A DNA stretch of 64,000 nucleotides. Source: Mercenaria mercenaria (Eukaryota > Mollusca > Bivalvia > Venerida > Veneridae). The stretch is taken from positions 18,846,501 to 18,910,500 of the forward strand of contig NC_069367.1 of NCBI RefSeq assembly GCF_021730395.1, written 5' to 3'. Position numbers and translations under genes: made by a program. Within the stretch, counting starts at the first letter, position 1. Each line of letters starts with the position of its first letter. The notes under the pieces are model-generated. The model saw nothing but the letters and a program-made list of their open reading frames with translations, made no database searches and was not told the DNA's origin. This document shows, piece by piece, positions 11,887 to 21,842 of this stretch.

Positions 11887-12099
11887 TTAACCCTTAGGCT
11901 GAATGAGGCAGCTATGTCTGCCTTTGCCACCAGTGCAGATCAAGATCAACCTGCACATCTGTGCAGTCTGATCATGATCTGCAGTGTTTGATATTTAGTC
12001 AGCAAATTTTCTATGAGAACCCCCTATAAGCTATAAATGGTACTGTCTCTGTTTAAGATGGATTAGTCCATTTTGCAAATTTAGCAGGTTAGGGGTTAA
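11887..12099. mobile_element. 213-bp MITE with TTAACCC ends
   Basis: It begins TTAACCCTTAGGCTGAA and ends TTAGGGGTTAA. Internal GTGCAGTCTGATCATGATC and GGATTAGTCCATTTTGCAA blocks match, from memory, a MITE very common in venerid clams. No target duplication is obvious. Confidence 0.65.
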
Positions 12100-13049
12100 C
12101 ACAATAAATGCAAAAAAAAATGTGTTATAGAACATCCTATTTGCAGTAATCAAAATCTACAAACATAGTACATTTTATATACTGACAGCACGCTGTTGTC
12201 AGTCTGTGAATATTTTAGAGCATTGGTTGTAAGAATCATCTATTATCAAATAGTGATAACTCTGCTTTTATTAAATAAAGCGACTCCCAGGTTAATTATT
12301 TAAGATAAAATGTTTTATTTATTTGTTACAGGATATCACAGATCGACTAAATATTCAACAATGATCACAGACCATGCAAAGTTTGAATCTGACTTGCACT
12401 TTTGAATTTAGAAGAATCTGTGGAGGAGGGTGAATGCTGAGACCTTTAATAATACATGATATTGTTGACACAGTGTGTCAGTCATAAAAGAAAGGTCATA
12501 TCATTGCACAGTTGGTCAACAATGATTTAAATCCTGTCACATTCTACCAGTGGAGAAATATCTTATCACAATATTTTAAACTTTTGAAGAAGATAACCAA
12601 GTATTACCACTTTATCATGTCTGCAGAAACACCTGGATTGTTATTGTTAAAAGTGACAGTCCAGTTGAGACAGTTAACTTACTAAAATCTACTCCCCCTT
12701 GCCAAACGAATATTATTGACATGGCATGACACAAGCCTGACAATGGTACCTGTATGAACTCCTAAGAGAGTAGTATTTGTCTGAAAAGTCAAAGGATTCT
12801 GTTTGTCCCAGACCACTTGAACTGAAAACTGAAATTGTGATTGACGAGGATTTTTCTGAGAACTGAAAAATGGAAGAGAAATTGTTGTTGAATTCAAACG
12901 TTTTAATACACAACACTTTAGCCTGTTTTGCTGTTCATATAGATGTGTTTAGCTGTTAAGGTTAAACATCAAGTAAAGGCTGTAGTTTCAGTTACCTACA
13001 TTAAAGTATTGGCTGGAAATAAATATTTACTTTTCACCAGAGCTTGTAG

Positions 13050-14960
13050 CTGTGTAACCTTCATCAAAAGTTAAGCTGTTGTGTTAAGTATTAAAGTATT
13101 TTTAGAAAAAAGGAATTAAGTATGTATGTTGCCATAGTAACATAATTCAAATTATATTTCATTGAAATTATGGATTTGTATTTTAAGGGATCTACAGCAT
13201 GTAATATAATGGTAAAAGAATGTTCACTTTCTTCAGTATTGTCAGTTATAACTAGCCAGTGAAAAAAAACAGATTATGAGGAAAGGGATGACTGAAATGT
13301 TTATTCTTACAATAACTACTTTGGTTACTTTTTTTGTTTTGTTATTTTAAAGTTTTTTATGTGAAATTTTCAGATTTCTTTCCTGAGTACTTTCAAATAT
13401 TTAACTTATTAGAAATACTTTTTTAAATGAGCTTTTGTTTTTAAGTATTATTGTAGGAAAAGGGAATTTAAAACATATGTCGCCATGGTAACATAATTTT
13501 CTTAGAAAATATGGAAAGTTTTTAATTAGCTGTACTTTCTAGTATTCTACTTTAAAATAAGCATAACCAATAAAAAAAAATCAATAGTAATATATGTTTC
13601 ATTTATTTCAAAGTAGCCATTTATTACCAGCAGGTAAAAGGCAAGTTATGAAGAAACAATGACAGAAAATCAAATGTCTTATTCTTATAGTTGTTACTCA
13701 TGTTACGAATGCTGTCATAAAACAAAACATTTTAATATTTTTAACACGGAACTTTGAGATAATATTCTTGTATACATACTACTTTATAATATTCAAGTTA
13801 TCTGAAACACTTTTTCCAAATATAGCTCCTTTTTAAAGTATTATTATAGAAAATAGAATCGAATGCATATGTTGCCATGGTAACATAATTTAATAATGTT
13901 TTTATAGAAAATGTGAAGGACTTTAGCCAGCTAGATGTTTGCACTTTATGTGAATATCTAAATATTCTTTGTAAAAGAAGATTCATTTATTTAAAAATAG
14001 CCAGTGATTACCAATAAGTGAAAACACAAACTGAAGAAACAACGACTGAAATAGTTTATTCTTGTGGTTATTACCCGTGTTACGAAATCTGTCATAAAAT
14101 CAAACATTTTATATCTTTTCACATAAAAGTTTCAAATTTTACTTTCGAATACATATACTTCGAAATATTCAACTTATAAGAAACATTATTTCAAATTAAG
14201 CTTTTATTTTTAAGTTCTATTGTAGAAAAAGGAATTTAATGCATATGTTGCCATGGTAACACAATTTGAATAATGTTTTCATAGAAAATATGAAAGATTT
14301 TAATTAGCTGTATTTTTCTGTTTTAAGTAAGCATCACAAGAATAAAATTTCATAGTGATACAAGGTTATTTTTTTTTCCAAAATAGTCATTTATTACCAG
14401 CATCTAAAAGACAAGTTATGAGAAACAATGACAAATCTAACTTATTCTTATGGTTATTACCCATGTTACAAAAACTTGTCATAAAACCAAACATTCTTAA
14501 TATTTTCATGTGAAATTTTCAGAATATTTTTACAAATACATATGCTTTCTAATATTTTACTTTTTAAAGTCCTTACTTTAAGTGAACATGTTTTTTTTTT
14601 AAAGTTTTATCATAGAAAAGGGAATTTAATATATTTGTTGCCATGGTAACAGAATTTGAGAAATTTTTATAGAAATTGTTGTAGATTTTAGTTGATTATC
14701 ATTTTGTGTAATAAGGAGGGATCTTATATATATCATGCAATTGTAACAGAAGATAAATTTATTTCAGAATTGTTAGCCATTACCAGTAAGTGAGAAATAA
14801 ACTAGAAAGAAAGAATAACTGAAATGTTCTGTTTTCATTTAATATCTATGTTACGAAATCTGTCATAAAATTGACAATTTTGAAGATTTTCATCTGAAAA
14901 TTTCAGGATTTATTTCTGAATGAATATACTTTCTAAATATGCAAAAACCTGAAAATGTCA
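13050..14960 (+). repeat. Five ~380-bp tandem units near the right end of the 5.5-kb element
   Basis: Units are spaced 351, 392, 376 and 390 bp by their X-box-like palindrome. Each has AAGTATT-like sequence, TAGAAAA.GGAATTTAA, the palindrome, TAATGTTTTTATAGAAAATATG and, later, CAAATTATGAAGAAACAA-like and GTTACGAAA.CTGTCATAAA blocks. Identity outside the palindrome is moderate and gapped. Confidence 0.8.
13128..14650. promoter_or_regulatory. Five X-box (RFX-type) palindromes, one per tandem unit
   Basis: The sites are 13128-13141 (GTTGCCATAGTAAC), 13479-13492 (GTCGCCATGGTAAC), and 13871-13884, 14247-14260 and 14637-14650 (all GTTGCCATGGTAAC). This is the classical RFX consensus dyad. RFX factors drive ciliary genes in animals. 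The match is seen directly; binding is inference. The palindrome is the best-kept part of units that otherwise diverge. Confidence 0.5.
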
Positions 14961-14999
14961 AAATTCCTCATCTGGACCCATTTTCTCAGTCATGGTCAC

Positions 15000-15110
15000 A
15001 AATAATGCACGGAGGGGCACCTGGGGTCTTCCTCCACCATCAAAGCTGGAAAGTCGCCATATGACCTATAATTGTGTCGGTGCAACGTTAAACCCAACAA
15101 AATAAATAAA
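15000..15110 (+). mobile_element. RUDI-like V-SINE, 3' part
   Basis: It resumes the SINE after the insertion: ATGCACGGAGGGGCACCTGG, CTTCCTCCACCATCAAAGC, TGTCGGTGCAACGTTAAAC, then an AAATAAATAAA tail. The 13-bp target duplication TATCCCAGTCTTA follows at 15111-15123. Confidence 0.9.
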
Positions 15111-15123
15111 TATCCCAGTCTTA

Positions 15124-15500
15124 AGATATGATTATGATGTAAAATGTTTTGAACTCATTAGAAGTTATAGTCGATATAACATGATCATAATACGAAACAA
15201 GGTTATTGAGTGGTGATTAGATACATAAATTACCCCTTTACGGACTGGCATGCGGCATAGTTCATATTTTGTTTCTGGAACATAAATAGTCATCTTTGAA
15301 TATCTTTTAGGTCATACTACTGTGTATCAAAACAATAAATTAATCAATACTTACACTAAAACACGTGGACACTGTACAATGAGAGTAAAACTGAGATAAA
15401 ATGATTAACTCATCTATGTTAAAGTGTAACATCTGCTGAAACATGAACGTAGTTCTCATCATTTTATCACGTGCTTGATTTTATTGTTTAAAGTTTCTGA
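15124..15500. other. Unassigned sequence
   Basis: No gene, repeat family or inverted repeat was recognised in this AT-rich stretch. Confidence 0.4.
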
Positions 15501-15529
15501 TTGGAAAATTGAATGGTTTTAAACAGAAA

Positions 15530-15709
15530 GAAGAAGTATCACATACAACTTCGGAAAAGGCAACACCCAAGTTGCACGGTATCCAAAAAGATGTAATCTT
15601 GGACACAAACAACTTTATTAAGGAAAGATTGAAAACAGTAGAGTTGGCATTTAAATTTGTGGTGGCAATCAACAAAAAACATCATAACTATCAACAAAAA
15701 ACATCATAA
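15530..15709 (+). CDS. Possible small exon, unknown product
   Basis: The stretch is open from an acceptor-like TTTTAAACAG (ending 15529) to a TAA. It encodes about 59 hydrophilic residues with KLHGIQKDVILDTNNF and KTVELAFKFVVAINKK. The composition is protein-like but there is no recognised domain. No donor or partner exon was found. It may be a terminal exon, a relic, or chance. Confidence 0.25.
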   Translation, partial: EEVSHTTSEKATPKLHGIQKDVILDTNNFIKERLKTVELAFKFVVAINKKHHNYQQKTS

Positions 15710-15883
15710 TTATGTTTGTTCATTTGTAGAGAAGACAGATTTAATGGCAGCCGAACATTTTCTTGTTATAGTTTATCAATTTCAATCCACTGTATACAGG
15801 AGGCAATCAGTTTTCTGAGCTTCTCGGCCTAGAGTCGCCTACCCAACTTTCAAAACCTCACACAAAAGTCTGTAACCACAAAC

Positions 15884-17930
15884 CTGAAATAAAGATATTG
15901 CAACATTAACATCACTGTATGTCTATCGTTACAAACCATCTGCAATACATCTCTAATATCTAGTTTTCTGTTTACAAGACCTGAATTTTGTGCTCTCCCT
16001 GTTGCGGAAACTGATGACGAAAATAGCGAAATTTGCCAATTTTCAAATCGCTGGAGAAAATTCCATGCAAATGATAGCCCCAACTGCTACACTGTTCCAT
16101 ACTCCAGTAACACTGTAAAATCTGAAAATAAGCTGAAATATATGTGCCATCCGTACTGTTTTTTCACTATTCCAGTTTTCCTGAGGTCCCTGCTAAAATG
16201 ACAACCCCACTTTAAGCTAGCTCAGAGGAAGCATGTATACGCACCTGCAAGTCATTACGTCATACTATCAAGATCAAGGCTACTCAGCTGATTTTCTTTA
16301 AATAACTGAAACTCAATTCTAGCCGCTGAAACTTCAATTCTAGCAATTATCATTATTTTAAACTTCAAATATCCACTTCAATCCGTAAATTGCCTCTTAT
16401 TTGTAAATTTGACCCTGGCCAATTCGACACGTAACAGCTCAAAACTGTTTACTGCCTCCACAGCGTAACTGTTGTGCTGTATTCGCTCATATATAGTCTT
16501 AGCAGACTCTTCAACTTTGTAATGTGATTTAACTGTGTCGAACACCTCTTGGTATATCATTCAATGTTCTTAATGTTCAATACTTTGGTACGCTTCCTTT
16601 CCTTTGGTTAAACTCTGCAATAAAAAGTAACACTGGTAATTTGTATAATATACTGCAATGTAATGCAAAATTAACATAATATAAAGAACTGAACATGAAA
16701 CATTATACACTGTTACACTTGATGCTTTTGTTTTGTTTCTAACAATTAAAATAAATTTTGCAAGTAAACAGCATTTCAATGTTTGTCATTCATTTCTGTA
16801 GCAATACTTATATGTCTTCTGTATTATGGCACTACTCTGCAATTAATTTACTTTTCATTACTGGTTGATAACCAACATTGCTTATGTGTTCTATATATTA
16901 CGCAAAAAATGTATCTGACTTTAGGCTGCTAAAATTGTTGGTTCAGAATAGGAATAGAAAATAAGAATAGGCTTACAAAATTTTATAAAGTGTCTTTGAT
17001 ACCAATAACACTTACCTAAGGGTTATTTCTGATATACGTGTTAGCATAGTTTGTTCAGCAAACAAAGATTCATGTTCATGCTCTCGGGTCATAATAGCAT
17101 CTGATGTTCATAGCATCTAGACTTGAAAAGATCTGAAAGAAAACAACTGCATGTTAAAGTCGTCTGTATAGTGTGTAAAGTTGGACAAGATCCAAAAGAC
17201 AAAATGTACCTAGACAGTGTCTCCGAAAGTTTTATTTCTGCTTGCAATCTAGACAGCTGAATCTATAAACAGGGAAGATGTTAAAATTATATAGGAACAC
17301 AAACCCTAATCCTACTAGGTTTCATGAAAACATGATAAGGTTTTTTATCAATAGTTATATTAAAATATCAAAGGGTCATTTGATGCTATAAAAATGTACG
17401 ACCATAAACAGAAAAGAAATGTACACGAGTTGCACAATAAACATTCTCTGATAGTTAGACACTATTTTTTCAGAAAAAGTTTGCTATGGAAATTGCTTGA
17501 AGTACAAGTTTGCAACAAAAACTAGCTTGAACAAGATTTATTTGGGTATAGCAATATCCCAAAAACATGTAGAGCCAAACGTTTATAGAATTCTTCACAA
17601 TTAGTTGTTTTGTCTCCTTTAAAGGCCCCAAAACAGGCTAGTTTGATCATTAGAATGTTAAAAACGGCAAGAAACGACACAATTCAAATATCAAAACATG
17701 AACATGACCATTTTATAACTTCAATAACTTTGAGAATTCGAAATCTACAATGTTGAAACGCAAAACCGAGTGTGACGTAGATGCATGCACATATCCATAG
17801 AGTTCAAACTACAACAGAAACCCACTTACCTGATAAAAAAAACAAGCGAACATGCGATGATTTCAGAAAATATCCGCCATTTTGTATGTTTGCAACCATT
17901 TTGCTCGCTTGAACCAAGTGTGCAACCACT
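15884..17930 (-). pseudogene. Four-exon minus-strand gene model, unknown product, frame carries stops
   Basis: Splice signals define exon 1 (17830 to about 17930, CAG/GTAAGTG donor, AAAATGGCGG near its start). Exon 2 is 17016-17132 (TTTCTTTCAG acceptor, TTAG/GTAAGTG donor). Exon 3 is about 16245-16612, and exon 4 is 15884-16121. From MTREHEHESLF in exon 2 the frame runs through the splice into exon 3 (SLTKGKEAYQSIEH). It then meets TAA and TGA, continues as MIYQEVFDTVKSHYKVEESA, meets TGA at 16378-16380 and stays open about 44 more codons. Composition is helical, Glu/Lys rich and typical of coding DNA, so the stops suggest a decaying gene or a coding segment now in a noncoding RNA. No family is recognised. 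Exon 4 may be untranslated. Confidence 0.4.
17455..17650 (-). repeat. Dispersed repeat, inverted partner of 7860-8080
   Basis: This is the reverse complement of the first copy, with shared blocks GAGCCAAACGTTTAT and CTAGCTTGAACAAG. It lies inside intron 1 of the minus-strand gene model. Confidence 0.7.
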
Positions 17931-17951
17931 TCACATCCTGCCCCTTGATAA

Positions 17952-18366
17952 GACTGTGGGATCACTGTAGTTCAGGTATCCAATGGTTATAGTCAACAGC
18001 AGTAAGATTTGACTTTCTTGCATACCAGACGGGGATTTCCTGTATTTTTACCGGTGCTGGAAAAATCCATCTTACACCCCGATTTTATTTTTATTATTAC
18101 ATCTTTATATCGGTATGCAAGAAAAAGATTCTGTCACTGGTTATAGGTTCAGATGGGAATATCTGGCTCTCAGGTAACTGTTTAGGCGGTAACTTGGTAG
18201 GAACCTCGTTACCGCCTAAACAGTTACCCTCAAGGCCGGAAATTCCCACATGCACCTACAACCAGTGAAAGAATCTTATATTATCACATGTTTAAGACTG
18301 TGGGATCAAGCAGTTCAGGTTTCTTGTAGGCATCAAATGGTTATAGTCAAGAACAATAAGATAGTA
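17952..18366. repeat. ~65-bp direct duplication flanking a foldback
   Basis: 17952-18013 and 18295-18366 share GACTGTGGGATCA, GTTCAGGT and AATGGTTATAGTCAA. Between them lies the foldback at 18122-18276 and an inverted pair TCTTGCATACC / GGTATGCAAGA (about 18018 and 18112). The arrangement looks like insertion of a foldback followed by duplication of the flank, or the reverse. Confidence 0.6.
18122..18276. repeat. Long foldback hairpin
   Basis: The inner arms 18173-18193 and 18208-18228 are perfect 21-bp inverted repeats around a 14-bp loop, containing CTGTTTAGGCGGTAAC. Imperfect pairing extends outward to about 72 bp per arm (AAGATTCT, CACTGGTT, GGGAAT). It looks like a foldback MITE. Confidence 0.8.
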
Positions 18367-18975
18367 CTTCATTCTGAAAAAAATAGTGTGACTACAATTT
18401 AATACACACCTGTATCTAAGACACATGGTACAAGTATTAAAATCAAAAGTCAGATATAAACTACATTAAATGACACTATTAAATACATCATAACCCTGCA
18501 AATATTGTAAAAATCTAGAAAGAAACACAGACAAGTCTCTCCTTTTACTCTTTTAATATGAAATATAAATCTGAGGATAGTGTTTAAAATTTGTTTGTTT
18601 GCTGTAACATAACCCTTTGCTTTGGGCAGCTTCGTGACGTCAGTACTAATTTCTTATTCAGTATCTCACAACTTTCCTGCATAAGTGGAACACATACCAT
18701 TTTTAGACAAATTATAAAAGAAATATTAGCTACCTTTGGTTTAAAGGTTCAGACTAAACACTTGACTGAGTGCATACATGAACTGGTTTCTTTTTAAAAA
18801 CAGTTTGCTCTACATAACCTCTTATTATCTAGATAACATACAGAAGGAAGGGACATCACTGCTGCAAACTGACCCACAAAATACAGTAATTACCTCCCTT
18901 AGCATTTACTTAATTAAGTCAGTCAAAGATGTTAGGCCCCAAATTGGCAATACTGAGTCCAAAAGTGTAACATAA

Positions 18976-19500
18976 CAAGAGCTGTCACAGGAGACAGCAC
19001 GCTCGATTATTTCGATGCTGAATAGTGAAACTGGGCACATTTGAGGAAACTGGAGCTGTCACTGGAGTGTTTAATGACTCCAATGGTGGATGAAGATATT
19101 GCACAATAGCTCGAGTCTGTGTCAAAAATATTAAGTAACAAGCAAATTCGATGAATTGGTATCCCCCGCCGAAAGGGCTTGAGGTGAGGAATGGCAAAAA
19201 AATATATCTGGCAAAAATCCAAGGATGTTACTAAGAAGCAAATAATTTCATTAGTCAAAATCATTTTAAACAGAAAATGAAGGTTTTTGTGTGTGTGTGG
19301 GAGGGGGGAGGAGAGGGGGTGACCGGGTGAGGGTACAAAATTTCACATGTTGATTATATTGATGGAAAATTAAAAATGAAAAAAAAATGGGGTGGGGAAT
19401 GGGGATGCATGATCGGGGTGGTGGGCAAGACTGAGTGGAGAGTGAGGTGGGGGAACGGTACAACAAAACAGTTGTATTAAAGGTTGTCGTTTTATTTATT
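18976..19500 (-). mobile_element. Fragment of F-type tandem-repeat element with hairpin-TCTTG end
   Basis: Read on the minus strand, 19470-19140 matches the 3' half of element F (23430-23627), including TTTCGGCGGGGGATACC and CATCGAATTTGCTTGTTA. It then runs on to CGAGCGTGCTGTCTCC and the hairpin CTGTC/GACAG. It closes with CTCTTG (18981-18976). The join shows an F-type body followed by a second, B/K-type terminus. Confidence 0.65.
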
Positions 19501-20088
19501 GATTTTGATCGTAGGAATATGCATTGTGATGCATTTCCGTATTCTCGGAGAAAATGTTAGATATCGAAGTGGTGTATCTAAATAAATTTCCAAAGGCCAA
19601 TAGACCAGTATTGCTCTAATGCAAAAAGATCGCGCCAAAACTGACCACATGACAGGTCACATGACCCCTTCTTTGCTTCATTGCCGAGGAAGACGCCATA
19701 TTGTTGTCGAAGACATACCAGCCTATACAAATGCTTCTTCCCCCTCCAATAATATACATAGGTGGAAAATCTTTCGATTTTTTGGTTACGGGTTTATCCT
19801 GCTACCATAGTTAAGTGTATTTCTGACAATCATGTAGCATCTTTATTTGATTCCAAATCACATCCAAAGGATGTTCATGTGCTACACAAAATAGTCCCAT
19901 TCATGAACAATGCGGATGAATTATCAATGATCAAGCAGTTCTTACTCATCCTCTATCCATTCACACTGGCCATTTAGATTATATAAGACCTGTCAATGAT
20001 TAGGTATTCCAGCCCATGGTTACATCACTGACTTCCAGCTGTTCATGTAAGGTCAGGCAGAGTTTATCTTAGATATAAAGCACATTTA
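19500..20088. other. Unassigned sequence with small open frames
   Basis: Overlapping plus-strand open frames at 19619-19810 and 19762-19977 contain protein-like stretches (SKSHPKDVHVLHKIVPF). No domain, clear splice pair or family was recognised. Confidence 0.25.
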
Positions 20089-21039
20089 TGGCAAGCCAAT
20101 TGTCCAATAATTACGTGAACCCTAGTTCACGGTCGAAAAACTAGGATTAACAATCGATAAACTAGGTTTTTCGAATGTAAAACTAGGTTTTTCAAATACT
20201 AACCTATATTTTCGAATGAAAACATCAGATACCGGGCGTAAACCATAGTTTACGCTCGTGAACCCAGGTTTACGTTCGATAAACTAGGTTTCATGATTGA
20301 ACAATGAATTTCGGTCGTTATCCTATGTTTACGACAGTAAACTTGGGTTTACGAACGTGAACCTACGTTTACGAGCCTGAACTATGGTTTATGACGTTAT
20401 CCTATGTTTTCGCTCGAAAAAATAGGTCAGTATTTGAAAAACCAGGTTTTACGTTTGAAAAACCTGGTTTATCGAACGTAAACCTAAGTTCACGCTCGCA
20501 AACCCAAGTTCACGTTCGTAAACATAGGTTCACGCTTGAAAATATAGGTTCAGGTCCGTAAACTATGGTTCACGGTCGTAAACATAGGTTCACGTCCGTA
20601 AACATAGGTTCATGGCCGTAAACCCATGTTCACGCCTGAAATTCATTGTTGATTCTATAATCCTAATATATCGACCGTAAACCATGGTTTACGTTTGATA
20701 AACTAGGTTTCTCGATTGAACAATGAGTTTCGGTCGTTATCCTATGTTTACGATCATTATCCTATGTTTACGCTCGTAAACCCCGGTTCACGCTCATAAA
20801 CCATAGTTTACGAACGTGAACCTATGTTTACGACCGTGAACTGGGGTTTACAATCGTGAACCTACATTTACGAGCGTGAACTATGGTTTACGGCGTTATC
20901 CTATGTTTTCGCTCGAAAATATAGGTTAGTATTCGAAAAAATTAGTTTTACGTTCGAAAAACCTAGTTTATTGATCGTTAATCCTAGTTTTTCGACCGTG
21001 ATCTAGGATTCACGTTATTATTGGACAACTGGCTTGCCA
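20089..21039. repeat. Foldback array N1 of 20-bp dyad units
   Basis: The ends are TGGCAAGCCA.TTGTCC and its inverse, next to TA on both sides (20087-20088 and 21040-21041). The interior is about 45 units with a 20-bp period, for example TAAACATAGGTTCACGTC. Each unit has a dyad AAAC..AGGTTT and a CG step at the joint. Left and right parts are inverted relative to each other (GAACCCTAGTTCACGG at the left, inverse at the right). Blocks of units recur about 420-500 bp apart, so there is a higher-order repeat. No coding is seen. Confidence 0.85.
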
Positions 21040-21041
21040 TA

Positions 21042-21466
21042 CAGGGTTTTACGAAGGTAAGCTGTAATTCAGGGCCGTAAACCTAGGTTCACGCTCGTAA
21101 ATATAGGTTCACGACCGTAAACATAGGTTTACGGCCGAAATTGATAGTTGATTTCATAATCCTAGTATATCAATCGTAAACCATGGTTTACGTTCGATAA
21201 ACTAGGTTTCTCGATTGAACTATGAATTTCGGTTGTTATCCTATGTTTACGACCATAAACTTGGGTTTACGAACGTGAACCTACGTTTACGAGCCTGAAC
21301 TATGGTTTACGATGTTATCCTATGTTTTCGCTCGAAAAAATAGGTTAGTATTTGAAAAAACAGGTTTTATGTTTGAAAAACCTGATTTATCGAACGTAAA
21401 CCTAAGTTCACGCTCATAAACCCAAGTTCACGTTCGTAAACATAGATTCACGCTCGAAAATATAGG
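21042..21466. repeat. 20-bp dyad array N2, left part
   Basis: About 20 units of the N1 type follow N1 directly without a new left terminal repeat. The array is interrupted at AAAATATAGGTT by the tail of a minus-strand LINE and resumes at about 24855. Confidence 0.8.
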
Positions 21467-21842
21467 TTAATAATAATAATAATAACTTTATTTTAAGAAG
21501 GTGACATATTAAGAGTACATAGTATACATACAACTTATTTCCAATATGGCCTTCTACATAAATGTTAAAACACAGTATCTACAACAATAAGAGTATCAGT
21601 AGCACTCAATTTGAAATGATTTTACCAGGAGAATAAATCAGTGTAATTCATTATGCATACTTGTACATTCATCCATCAATATCATAAAGTTTAAAAGCTA
21701 CCTTATACGACATAAAATGCATGATAATTGATGAAGATTTGAGAAAAAAAAAAATGAATAAATAAATAAATAAAAATCTCAGTATTAGTAACGTTGTTCT
21801 TGTAATAAATAATCCTTAATTTTTCGTTTAAACGTTAACAGA

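Larger units (their letters stand above)
9770..13040 (+). ncRNA. Possible spliced noncoding transcript inside the 5.5-kb element
   Basis: Three segments are bounded by good splice signals. Exon 1 ends at 9837 (GGTAAGTACC follows). A middle exon lies at 10945-11080 (CTTTCAG before, CAG/GTAAGTA after). A last exon starts at 12332 (TTGTTACAG before), with AATAAA near 13018. None of the three frames of the middle exon is open throughout, so coding is unlikely in its present form. A CCGGAAGTG (Ets-like) site at 9920 lies in the first intron. This could be a long noncoding RNA, a captured and decayed host gene, or chance. Transcription is not shown. Confidence 0.3.
9455..14999. mobile_element. 5.5-kb inverted-repeat element inserted in the SINE, unassigned superfamily
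   Basis: The ends GTGAC...GTCAC extend into inverted repeats of about 34 bp sharing GAAAA and GGTCCAGATG. The SINE breakpoint has AAAT on both sides (9451-9454 and 15000-15003), which gives a 4-bp target duplication. Inside are a splice-site-bearing transcript model (9770-13040), a TTAACCC MITE, and five tandem units with X-box-like palindromes. No transposase frame is visible. A 4-bp duplication fits Chapaev-like or Sola1-like groups among others, so no superfamily is claimed. Confidence 0.8.

Noticed and set aside
12682-12916. Two overlapping minus-strand frames of about 70 codons
   Set aside because: They lie opposite the proposed last exon, with no splice signals or recognisable domain.
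19266-19466. Proline-rich minus-strand frame
   Set aside because: It is a low-complexity G/C run of the F-type element, matched at 23104-23397 in another frame.
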